From positions 1 to 5,218 of the forward strand of contig PKTV01000026.1 in the NCBI GenBank assembly GCA_002868985.1: a DNA stretch of 5,218 nt, read 5' to 3'. A program made the position numbers and the translations under genes. Under the pieces are notes generated by a model. The model made no database searches and was not told where the DNA came from. It saw only the letters and a list, made by a program, of their open reading frames with translations. Positions 1-5,218 of this stretch are shown one piece after another; the first letter of the stretch is position 1, and every line of letters starts with the position of its first letter. Origin of the DNA: Desulfobacteraceae bacterium (GTDB lineage: Bacteria; Desulfobacterota; Desulfobacteria; Desulfobacterales; UBA11574).

Positions 1-66
1 CCAGCGTCTTAATTAGTTCCTTAGAAATGAATTTTGTGCATTTTGTGGCAAAACTTTCTCCATTCT

Positions 67-175
67 GCCACTAAGGCACCAAGGCACGAAGAAAGAATAA
101 TAAATATATCCTTTGTGCCTGCCCGCCATCGGCTTCGCCTTAGGCGAGGCGGGCGGGTCTTAGTGCCTTAGTGGC
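67..175. repeat. Imperfect inverted repeat, interrupted in its right arm
   Basis: The left arm is 67-91 (begins GCCACTAAGGCAC). Its reverse complement is found in two pieces, 111-120 and 161-175, which together match 23 of 25 positions. The outermost 13 bp (67-79 against 163-175) are perfect. The loop, 92-110, is AT-rich. The 40 bp between the two pieces of the right arm (121-160) form a separate GC-rich palindrome. Repeats built on 'GCCACTAAGGCAC...' resemble intergenic interspersed elements that I associate with deltaproteobacterial genomes. That association is from memory and was not checked. Confidence 0.75.
121..158. repeat. GC-rich palindromic (REP-like) element nested in a larger inverted repeat
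   Basis: GCCCGCC at 121-127 is the reverse complement of GGCGGGC at 148-154. TCGCC at 135-139 pairs with GGCGA at 143-147 around a TTA loop, leaving seven unpaired bases (128-134) on one side. The result is a compact hairpin with a GC-rich stem. It is bordered by CT at 119-120 and again at 159-160, which could be a 2-bp target duplication or chance. Base composition is very different from the AT-rich sequence around it. It looks like a small REP/MITE-type insertion. No transposase is present in the window. Confidence 0.6.
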
Positions 176-203
176 AAATATTTTTGGTTCCCCGACAAAT
201 CGA

Positions 204-235
204 GATTTCCGCCACACGGCACAGGCGGACAAATC
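204..235. repeat. Short imperfect inverted repeat
   Basis: GATTT-CCGCC at 204-213 is complementary to GGCGG-AC-AAATC at 224-235, with two extra bases in the right arm and a loop at 214-223. It lies next to the larger nested repeat and may be part of the same intergenic repeat family. It is not followed by a T-run on either strand, so it is not an obvious terminator. Confidence 0.4.
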
Positions 236-383
236 CGCTTCGCTACAACCAGCCCGGCCCGTTTTCAGGGCTTTTCCGGGTTAGGTTTTGGGAAATAGAT
301 CTGACCGATTCCGGCAACTCGTTGACAGATATGCGCAACAAATTGACGCTTGGATGATTGCCGGGCCAAAGGCGAGAAATAAA

Positions 384-418
384 TAACCCTGTTAGGCAGC
401 GACAGCCTAACAGGGTTA
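384..418 (-). terminator. Strong hairpin, probable terminator of the AsmA-like gene
   Basis: A perfect 14-bp stem (384-397 with 405-418) encloses a 7-base loop (398-404). Read on the minus strand it lies about 100 bases after the stop codon of the asmA-like gene and is followed by TTTATTTCTC, a moderately T-rich tract. This makes a factor-independent terminator for the minus-strand transcription unit the best reading. The T-tract is interrupted by A, so efficiency may be modest. On the plus strand the stem is followed by AAAAGGAGG, which does not suit termination in that direction. Confidence 0.6.
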
Positions 419-428
419 AAAGGAGGTG

Positions 429-457
429 GGAATCAAAAAAGCATGAAGCTTGATTCC
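429..457. repeat. Second small hairpin between AsmA stop and terminator
   Basis: GGAATCAA (429-436) is the exact reverse complement of TTGATTCC (450-457), giving an 8-bp stem with a 13-base loop. Inside it AAGC (439-442) can alternatively pair with GCTT (448-451). It sits in the 3' untranslated part of the minus-strand transcript just before the stronger hairpin. No T-run follows directly, so it may help stabilise the transcript end rather than terminate. Confidence 0.4.
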
Positions 458-520
458 ATTTGGTTTATGATAAAAGCAATTTTTGTGCCAACTCTAAATT
501 AATAAGATCACGATACGATT

Positions 521-2530
521 CTATTTTCCAAATCCCTTGAGAATACCTTTTATCTGTTCCTCCACCGATCCTGATTCCTCTTTTTTAGAGTCAGTTCCAA
601 GCACCTTGTCTTGTATACCCGGGAGGCTTTTTCCAATTTCCTGTTTCAACATCCCTTCGAGATCCGGACGGAATTTGGGTGAAGAAAAACTTCCGGTCAC
701 CAATACGGGGACCATGAGTCCTGAACGATCCTTGGTATCCCCCTGCCCTTTGAGGGTTCCCACGAGTTTGGGTTCTAACCTGAAATCAAGCAGTTCTTTT
801 AGCAAATCGGCGTTTCCCGATGCCTTCAATCGTATCAAGGGTGATATAAGGGCCGTGTTGGCGGTGCTCACAAGACCATTTCTCACTGAAAAGGGCACAT
901 GAAGTTCTGAAAAATCGGTCCGTGGCGCTTTTGCACCTTTTTCAGCCAGCCCAAAAGCCGCTTTGGCATTATGAACCATTCCATTCAGATCGACGCCCTT
1001 GATGGACCCGTCTTTAAACAGAAGATCTCCGTTGCCGTCTAATGTCCTTTTGATGGCAACGGCATCATCTCCTTTCATAATGAGATCGATCTGAGCCTTC
1101 AACATTCCTTCAAGGAAATCCTTCTTTAACACATCCCGGAAAAGCGGACCGGCCTGCACATTGTCTAGCTTCAGCTGAATGTTCGTTCCCGGCACATCAT
1201 TTTGCACACTCAACATCCCGCTACCGGTTACATCACCCTGATATAGTGCCATGGTAAGGGGCTTGATATTAAAAATCCCCTTTTCACCGGTGAGGGCGAG
1301 ATGAACGCGTTCGATTTTAGCATTCTTTATTTTAAGTTTTCCGATGCGCATTGTGCCGTTTAAGGATAGCCGGCGCAATTTTGAATAATCGCTCTTTTTG
1401 CCCGCCTTGGGCGCAGTGGCCTTGGGTTCTATTTCTCCCGCTGTTTTCTTGGTTGGAGGCGGTAGGTATCGATCCAGATCGATTTGATTAAGATCCATAT
1501 TAAACGCTATCCGAGGCTTTTCAAAATCACCGGCCTTTATCGTAAAATTCACCTTTGATTCATCCATATCCAACACACCATCTGAAACCGATACATTCTT
1601 TGAGTCCCCTTTGATACCGGCTTTAAAAGAGACCCGATTTAACACACCAGGATCAGATGTTGATACGGACATAGCCTTCCCCGCTGCGGCCAGAAGTTTT
1701 CGAGGCGAAAACGGAGATACATTTATGGTTAAGTCAAATTTTGGCTGAGTGGACGGATCCACGACATTTCCCTTTAACGCCATATCCACCTGTTCAAAGG
1801 CTCTGACGGAAAGATCCAGGGGAATCGTCCCTTTGCCGAGCATTTTACCAATTGGCCCCACATTGCCTTTAAGAGAAAAAGGCTGTTTATCGAGTCTGGC
1901 AGAGAAGGTAACGCCAATGGGTCGGTCCAGGGAGACATCCTGAAGCAATAGGGTCACATCAGAAATTTCCTTGCGCTCTTTTTTCTTGTGATCCAGCCAG
2001 AGAACGGATCCATCGGTAACCGCCAATTCACCCAAGGTAAATGCTTTTAGAGCAAGTCCTTCTCCGGACTCGGCGTTTCTTGGCTTTTTTATTTCCGTTG
2101 GCGTTTTAACGGAAAGTTCGGGAGTGGTTTTTGGTTTGAATTCCCAGCTGGTCCGGCCGTCCTCGCTGGTCTCCAGGACAAGTCGAGTCCCTTTTAATAT
2201 AAAACGTTTGATCTGTATGTCCTTAAAAAGAAGGGGCACAAGCTTAACCCTCACATCAAACGACTTCACGATGATAAAATCTTTTTCTTTAAACCCTGGC
2301 AGGCTTCCCAGATGAAGGTCGGAAAAGGAAAGGCTTGCATATGGAAAAAGAGAAAGACGAAGATCATCTCCAAGGCTAAATGAACGTCCGGTGGCCTTGG
2401 TGACTTGGGCTTCGATCCGGGGTTTGTATTGTTTGACGTCCACGAACTTCGGCAGCAGGACAAGGGCCGCGATAAGCAGGAGAATCAAGCCCCCACCGAC
2501 GATCAATCCCCATTTTATGGTTCGGTTCAT
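521..2530 (-). CDS. AsmA-family inner-membrane-anchored envelope protein (669 aa)
   Basis: The protein has the layout of the AsmA family: a short cytoplasmic start, one transmembrane helix at about residues 7-27, then a long periplasmic region. The part after the helix (residues 28-130: LPKFVDVKQYKPRIEAQV, then GRSFSLGDDLRLSLFPY) is the typical AsmA N-terminal signature. The C-terminal AsmA domain covers about 385-620, including GKLKIKNAKIERVHLALTG and LYQGDVTGSG. Two Lys/Pro-rich linkers (about 132-157 and 357-382) divide the periplasmic part. E. coli AsmA is 617 residues, so the length is normal. AsmA-like proteins are related to long bridge-like lipid transfer proteins and are linked to outer-membrane assembly and phospholipid transport; the precise role of this one is inferred. 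The ATG is preceded by GGGAGG (2535-2540 on the complement) with a 4-base gap. The gene follows an unknown membrane protein by 97 bp and ends before a strong hairpin. Confidence 0.9.
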   Translation of the reverse strand: MNRTIKWGLIVGGGLILLLIAALVLLPKFVDVKQYKPRIEAQVTKATGRSFSLGDDLRLSLFPYASLSFSDLHLGSLPGFKEKDFIIVKSFDVRVKLVPLLFKDIQIKRFILKGTRLVLETSEDGRTSWEFKPKTTPELSVKTPTEIKKPRNAESGEGLALKAFTLGELAVTDGSVLWLDHKKKERKEISDVTLLLQDVSLDRPIGVTFSARLDKQPFSLKGNVGPIGKMLGKGTIPLDLSVRAFEQVDMALKGNVVDPSTQPKFDLTINVSPFSPRKLLAAAGKAMSVSTSDPGVLNRVSFKAGIKGDSKNVSVSDGVLDMDESKVNFTIKAGDFEKPRIAFNMDLNQIDLDRYLPPPTKKTAGEIEPKATAPKAGKKSDYSKLRRLSLNGTMRIGKLKIKNAKIERVHLALTGEKGIFNIKPLTMALYQGDVTGSGMLSVQNDVPGTNIQLKLDNVQAGPLFRDVLKKDFLEGMLKAQIDLIMKGDDAVAIKRTLDGNGDLLFKDGSIKGVDLNGMVHNAKAAFGLAEKGAKAPRTDFSELHVPFSVRNGLVSTANTALISPLIRLKASGNADLLKELLDFRLEPKLVGTLKGQGDTKDRSGLMVPVLVTGSFSSPKFRPDLEGMLKQEIGKSLPGIQDKVLGTDSKKEESGSVEEQIKGILKGFGK

Positions 2531-2534
2531 AATA

Positions 2535-2540
2535 CCTCCC
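2535..2540 (-). promoter_or_regulatory. Ribosome binding site of the AsmA-like gene
   Basis: On the minus strand AGGGAGG is followed by TATT and then the ATG at 2530. This is a near-ideal Shine-Dalgarno sequence and fixes the start of the AsmA-like protein. The predicted membrane helix begins a few residues later, as expected for the family. Confidence 0.7.
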
Positions 2541-2575
2541 TTTTTCTATCTGGATATTCCGGCGTGCGTAATTGG

Positions 2576-2594
2576 GGTTTTAAGTTATAAAACC
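2576..2594. repeat. Small AT-rich hairpin in the spacer between the two minus-strand genes
   Basis: GGTTTTA (2576-2582) pairs exactly with TAAAACC (2588-2594) around a 5-base loop. It lies in the 97-bp spacer between the unknown membrane protein and the AsmA-like gene. No T-run follows on the minus strand (the sequence continues CCAATTACG), so I do not call it a terminator. It does not exclude co-transcription of the two genes. Confidence 0.3.
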
Positions 2595-2627
2595 GATTGG
2601 CTTCATGGTCATATTTTGAGCATTTGA

Positions 2628-3365
2628 TTAGAATGCGGTTTTACCGGTTTTCTTTATCACTTCTTGCTGACGCCTAATTTTTTGCTGTTCCGTAAACACC
2701 AATTCTTCCAGACTCGGCACATAATAAATTGCGATTTGATATTCGGGATGACCATAACGATCATTGCTTATGGATATTATTAAAATCGACCGATCCTTCT
2801 CCCAGTATAACGACCTGCCACTTTTATCGTCCCAGTGGATCGTTTTTGCTTCCCCATATTTTTCTCCAATAGCCTCCAATATGTCCGACCCTGCTCTTTT
2901 GGATTTGATATAAAAAAACAATGGCTTTTGGGTTAGGTTTGAAAATACGAGCGTAACATAATCGAATGGCGCATCCTTTTTTCGTGCATAACGGTACGTG
3001 AGTTGAATGGTATTATGTTCAACCCGTTCTCCAAGCGGAGAATTCAATTTTTCATTTATTTCATATAATTCCGGAAAATATTTTTTCAGGAATCCTTTAT
3101 AATTCAAGTTCAAATCCAATGTGTTCCATCTTTCGATGGCATCTGGACCGAGTGTGTCTCTGAGCTGCTTCCGGACGTCACTTGAAAACGTTGTGTTCTC
3201 GCCGATTTTCAAAAATATAAATCCTTTGGGCTCTTTATTTGAAAGATCTGTTTCCTGGGTTTCCTTATTATTAAAATTGCTAACGAAAAGAACAATTAAA
3301 ATTAAACCAACAAAGAACAAAATAATTGAAATTACTTGAAATTTCTTATTCTTAAATAAAAACAT
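2628..3365 (-). CDS. Membrane-anchored protein of unknown function (245 aa)
   Basis: I do not recognise this family. The protein begins with a basic stretch (MFLFKNKKFQ), then one strongly hydrophobic helix at about residues 10-28, then an Asn/Glu/Lys-rich linker and a soluble region of about 200 residues, probably on the outer face of the inner membrane. The soluble part alternates strand-like segments (for example IQLTYRYARK, YVTLVFSNL, LFFYIKS) and ends in a charged helix-like tail (EELVFTEQQKIRRQQEVIKK). It has no cysteine and no visible catalytic motif. I chose the ATG at 3365: GGAG lies 8 bases upstream on the minus strand. An in-frame ATG at 3383 would add six residues but has no good ribosome binding site. 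The gene is visibly more AT-rich than the AsmA-like gene; the stretch 3301-3360 has only 10 G or C in 60. It lies upstream of asmA in the same direction and may share its transcript. Confidence 0.75.
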   Translation of the reverse strand: MFLFKNKKFQVISIILFFVGLILIVLFVSNFNNKETQETDLSNKEPKGFIFLKIGENTTFSSDVRKQLRDTLGPDAIERWNTLDLNLNYKGFLKKYFPELYEINEKLNSPLGERVEHNTIQLTYRYARKKDAPFDYVTLVFSNLTQKPLFFYIKSKRAGSDILEAIGEKYGEAKTIHWDDKSGRSLYWEKDRSILIISISNDRYGHPEYQIAIYYVPSLEELVFTEQQKIRRQQEVIKKTGKTAF

Positions 3366-3478
3366 CGAAAATTCTCCATTCATAAAACATCGGGGCTTCT
3401 TTACGTCTATTTCTACAAAGCGTCCTTAAATCATTTGAGTTCAAGGATTTACGGATCGAATATTTATTTGTCTCATGA

Positions 3479-3505
3479 ATTATAATATTCACCAATTCCA
3501 TTCAA
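3479..3505 (-). promoter_or_regulatory. Candidate sigma70-type promoter for the minus-strand genes
   Basis: On the minus strand TTGAAT (complement of 3500-3505) is followed after 15 bases by a perfect TATAAT (complement of 3479-3484). The spacer is shorter than the usual 16-18 bases. It would start transcription about 105 bases before the ATG at 3365. In such AT-rich sequence a -10 box can occur by chance, so confidence is low. Confidence 0.3.
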
Positions 3506-3585
3506 TGCAATTGAAAATTTTTCATCACCGCCATGTTCATGTGGATTAATGATGCATATGTGAATAGAAAAGCAAATGTTTTTAC

Positions 3586-3613
3586 TTGATAAAATATAAA
3601 TTTTAGATAGTAT
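3586..3613 (+). promoter_or_regulatory. Candidate sigma70-type promoter for the DUF2914 and cyclase genes
   Basis: TTGATA at 3586-3591 and TAGTAT at 3608-3613 are separated by 16 bases, a reasonable -35/-10 pair. Transcription would begin near 3620, giving a leader of about 60 bases before the ATG at 3679. The surrounding sequence is AT-rich, so chance matches are possible. Confidence 0.35.
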
Positions 3614-3678
3614 TTGAAGATTGTTGGCCATTATTGGTTATGGGTTTGCTAATATTAATAACCGGAAGTACGAGTACT

Positions 3679-4122
3679 ATGGATATCAAATTTAAATTTA
3701 TTATAGTCCTTTTTGTTATGCTTTGTGTAGATCTTTTTTCCTCTCATTGGTCTTTTTCGCAAAACATCCAAAATTCCAAATCCAGTGCCGTTCAAAATAA
3801 ATTGACGCTGGATCGCGTTGTAATGTGTGAAGAGATTAAAGATTTGACACCCCAAAACCCTGCTGTTGTTTTTTCCATAAAGATCGGAAAAGTCTCCTGT
3901 TTTACCTCATTTGATCCGGTTCCCGAAAAAACGTTTATATACCATAAATGGTTTCACAGAGATGACCCCAGCACAAAAAAAAGGTTAACACTTCAGCCGC
4001 CCCGCTGGGCGACCTACAGCAGTATTCAACTCCGAGAAGCCGACAAAGGCCCATGGCGCGTTGAAATTTCCGATCAAAAAGGCAATCTTCTTCGTATTTT
4101 GAGATTCAGCATCACCGACTGA
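3679..4122 (+). CDS. Exported DUF2914 domain protein (147 aa)
   Basis: The N-terminus is a typical Sec signal or anchor: basic start (MDIKFKF), hydrophobic core at about 7-21, and a possible signal peptidase site near SFS/Q (about residues 26-28). Residues about 44-146 match my knowledge of DUF2914: a Cys-containing first strand (C50), KVSCF with C74, the HKWFHRDD segment (H89, W91), RWATYSS, and GPWRVEI followed by a Gly turn and a last strand. Function of DUF2914 is unknown; the domain is often secreted or fused to other modules. C50 and C74 could form a disulfide if exported. I chose the ATG at 3679 because the basic-hydrophobic pattern starts there and GGAAG lies 10 bases upstream. A TTG at 3634 and an ATG at 3640 are in frame but would add hydrophobic residues with no ribosome binding site. 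The cyclase gene follows after 18 bases in the same frame, so the two are probably co-transcribed. Confidence 0.8.
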   Translation: MDIKFKFIIVLFVMLCVDLFSSHWSFSQNIQNSKSSAVQNKLTLDRVVMCEEIKDLTPQNPAVVFSIKIGKVSCFTSFDPVPEKTFIYHKWFHRDDPSTKKRLTLQPPRWATYSSIQLREADKGPWRVEISDQKGNLLRILRFSITD

Positions 4123-4140
4123 TGGAACTGGAATTTGCTT

Positions 4141-5218
4141 ATGCCTTTTTTAGAATTTATTCGCTGGCAAGATGTCATCGATATCCTGTTAAACAGCTAC
4201 ATTCTGTTTCGTCTCTATGTGCTTTTTAGGGAAACCTATGTTTTCAGGGTGCTCACCGGCATTGCTTTGCTCTGGATCTTCCAGCGTGTCGCTGTATTTT
4301 TCGGTCTTATTTTAACAAGTTGTGTTATGCAGGGCATTACAGCGGTTGTCGCTCTCATCATCATTATTGTATTTCGAAACGAAATACGAAGTGTTCTCCA
4401 GGCAAAAAATTTAAGGGCCATTCTATGGGGGTTTCCCCAAAAAAGTGTTCCAACAACCATACAAATCATTGTTGAAAGTGTAAAGGCTTTGTCCAAACGG
4501 CGCATTGGTGCCTTGATTGTTCTGCCGGCAAAGGAAAATTTGGAGGATGTCGTTCAGGGCGGCATACCCTTACGGGGGTTAATCTCCAAGGAGATGATCA
4601 ACAGTATTTTCTGGGGAGACAATCCGGTCCATGACGGCGCCATCATCATCGAAGAAGATCGGATTGCCAAGGTCGGAGTTATTCTTCCCTTATCATATAA
4701 AAGCGATCTGCCGTCACGGTACGGAACCCGTCACCGGGCTGCCCTCGGACTGGCCGAAACAACAGACGCTTTAGTTGTTGTCGTATCCGAAGAGACCGGA
4801 AAAGTGGTTGTGGCCAAAGATTCCAAAATCAAAGATATCGGCAGTAGCGAAATGTTTACGAAAAAATTGCAAGAACACATGGGGATACATGAAGAGGAGA
4901 ACGTATACCAGCAAAAAGAAAAATTGAAAACGAGCATAGCGGCGATAATTTCCATCTTTTTTATCACCGGAATCTGGTTCAGTTTTTCAAAAGGTTTGGA
5001 CACCCTGATTACCCTTGAAATCCCCGTAGAATATACGAACCGCAATCCCGGCTTTGAAATCGTAGATGCATCTGTTAATGCCGTTCGCCTTCATTTGGGA
5101 GGATCAGGCGCCCTGATAAAATCGATTCAACCCGAACAGACTCAAGTAAAGCTGGACCTTAGTAATGCCGTTATCGGTCGAAATGTTTTTTCCATTACAC
5201 ATGATAACATTACGCTGC
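4141..5218 (+). CDS. cdaA: CdaA-type diadenylate cyclase fused to a YbbR (CdaR-like) domain, 3' end beyond window
   Basis: This enzyme should condense two ATP into the second messenger c-di-AMP at the inner membrane. The frame is open from the ATG to the window end (359 codons). Residues about 10-80 hold three membrane segments in CdaA style (DVIDILLNSYILFRLY, then VLTGIALLWIF, then ITAVVALIIIIVFRNEIR). The DisA_N catalytic domain spans about 85-235, with the motifs HDGA (D165, G166, A167) and GTRHR (R197, H198, R199) intact, and PLRGLISKEMINSIF and VVVVSEETG around them. CdaA proteins normally end near residue 270. Here a basic stretch (KEKLK) and a fourth membrane helix (about 266-282) follow, then the start of a YbbR repeat (about 288-359: LEIPVEYTNRNPGFEI, LGGSGALIKSI). 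By the positive-inside rule the cyclase is cytoplasmic and YbbR periplasmic. In Firmicutes, CdaR (YbbR domains) is a separate partner of CdaA, usually next to glmM. More YbbR repeats and glmM may lie downstream. A weak GGA is 8 bases before the ATG. Confidence 0.9.
   Translation, partial: MPFLEFIRWQDVIDILLNSYILFRLYVLFRETYVFRVLTGIALLWIFQRVAVFFGLILTSCVMQGITAVVALIIIIVFRNEIRSVLQAKNLRAILWGFPQKSVPTTIQIIVESVKALSKRRIGALIVLPAKENLEDVVQGGIPLRGLISKEMINSIFWGDNPVHDGAIIIEEDRIAKVGVILPLSYKSDLPSRYGTRHRAALGLAETTDALVVVVSEETGKVVVAKDSKIKDIGSSEMFTKKLQEHMGIHEEENVYQQKEKLKTSIAAIISIFFITGIWFSFSKGLDTLITLEIPVEYTNRNPGFEIVDASVNAVRLHLGGSGALIKSIQPEQTQVKLDLSNAVIGRNVFSITHDNITL
4369..4387 (+). repeat. Short intragenic hairpin inside the cyclase gene
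   Basis: GTATTTCG (4369-4376) and CGAAATAC (4380-4387) are exact reverse complements around AAA. The stem lies where the third membrane segment passes into the cytoplasmic domain (codons for VFRNEIR). It may be chance in coding sequence, or a local mRNA structure after the membrane-spanning part. Confidence 0.3.

Larger units (their letters stand above)
1..520. other. Non-coding region downstream of the minus-strand AsmA gene, rich in repeats
   Basis: I find no convincing gene here. Frames on both strands are broken by stops, and the only open stretches are short and overlap inverted repeats. The region holds a nested inverted repeat (67-175), a second imperfect inverted repeat (204-235) and two hairpins close to the end of the asmA-like gene (384-418, 429-457), each listed separately. 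The segment from about 240 to 370 shows no structure that I can name. Its minus strand is open for some tens of codons in one frame, but there is no start with a ribosome binding site and no recognisable protein, so it may be a decayed remnant or simple spacer. Confidence 0.7.
3366..3678. other. AT-rich divergent intergenic region
   Basis: This spacer separates a minus-strand gene and a plus-strand gene that point away from each other, so it should hold both promoters. It is very AT-rich; 3541-3600 has 14 G or C in 60. A candidate promoter for each strand is listed separately. There is a short perfect palindrome (TGAAAA-T-TTTTCA) around 3512-3524. I see no RNA gene or riboswitch and no coding frame that I would defend. 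Confidence 0.6.

Noticed and set aside
1..260. CRISPR-like array
   Set aside because: The repeated motifs are inverted, not regularly spaced direct repeats, and there are no spacers of uniform length or cas genes in the window.
443..502. A 19-codon plus-strand frame (ATG at 443, TAA at 500-502) downstream of AGGAGG at 421-426
   Set aside because: The gap between the Shine-Dalgarno-like sequence and the ATG is 16 bases, too long for normal initiation. The frame is very short and overlaps the hairpin at 429-457 in the 3' region of the minus-strand gene.
537..902. A 121-codon open frame on the plus strand inside the AsmA-like gene
   Set aside because: It lies wholly antisense to a gene with clear family signatures, and its translation is Ser/Pro-rich with no recognisable domain. 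It is a shadow frame, as are the other short plus-strand frames between 1749 and 2627.
3634..3678. Longer N-terminus for the DUF2914 protein from TTG 3634 or ATG 3640
   Set aside because: Neither start has a Shine-Dalgarno sequence, and the extension would place a second hydrophobic stretch before a well-formed signal peptide that begins at 3679.
3614..3678. c-di-AMP riboswitch (ydaO/yuaA type) in the leader of the cyclase transcript
   Set aside because: The leader from the candidate promoter is only about 60 bases and AT-rich, much too short for the known ydaO fold, and I see no matching conserved segments.
4236..5045. Two minus-strand frames (4236-4505 and 4731-5045) overlapping the cyclase gene
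   Set aside because: The plus-strand frame here encodes intact DisA_N catalytic motifs, so these antisense frames are not genes.

Overview
The window looks like chromosomal sequence from a Gram-negative bacterium, most likely a member of the Desulfobacterota or a similar deltaproteobacterial lineage. An AsmA-family envelope protein implies an outer membrane. A CdaA-type diadenylate cyclase linked to a YbbR domain, a DUF2914 protein and GC-rich palindromic interspersed repeats fit that group. The taxonomic call is inference from gene content and style, not from a marker gene.

Layout. Positions 1-520 hold no gene. They contain a nested pair of inverted repeats (67-175, with a GC-rich palindrome apparently inserted in one arm), a second short inverted repeat (204-235) and two hairpins (384-418 and 429-457) just past the 3' end of the minus-strand gene. 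Positions 521-2530 (minus) encode a 669-residue AsmA-family protein. Positions 2628-3365 (minus) encode a membrane-anchored protein of unknown function, 97 bp upstream of asmA in the direction of transcription. Positions 3366-3678 are an AT-rich divergent intergenic region with candidate promoters on both strands. Positions 3679-4122 (plus) encode an exported DUF2914 protein. After 18 bp, positions 4141-5218 (plus) encode the N-terminal 359 residues of a CdaA-type c-di-AMP synthase that continues in one open frame into a transmembrane helix and a YbbR (CdaR-like) domain. This gene runs off the window.

The most notable item is this cyclase-YbbR fusion. In Firmicutes, CdaA and its YbbR-domain regulator CdaR are separate neighbouring genes. 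Here both parts are in one polypeptide, with the catalytic DGA and RHR motifs intact. The DUF2914 gene directly upstream is in the same frame, separated by a single TGA and six further codons, so the two are probably co-transcribed. All the genes seen act at or in the cell envelope, but nothing in the sequence ties the minus-strand pair to the plus-strand pair beyond their divergent arrangement.
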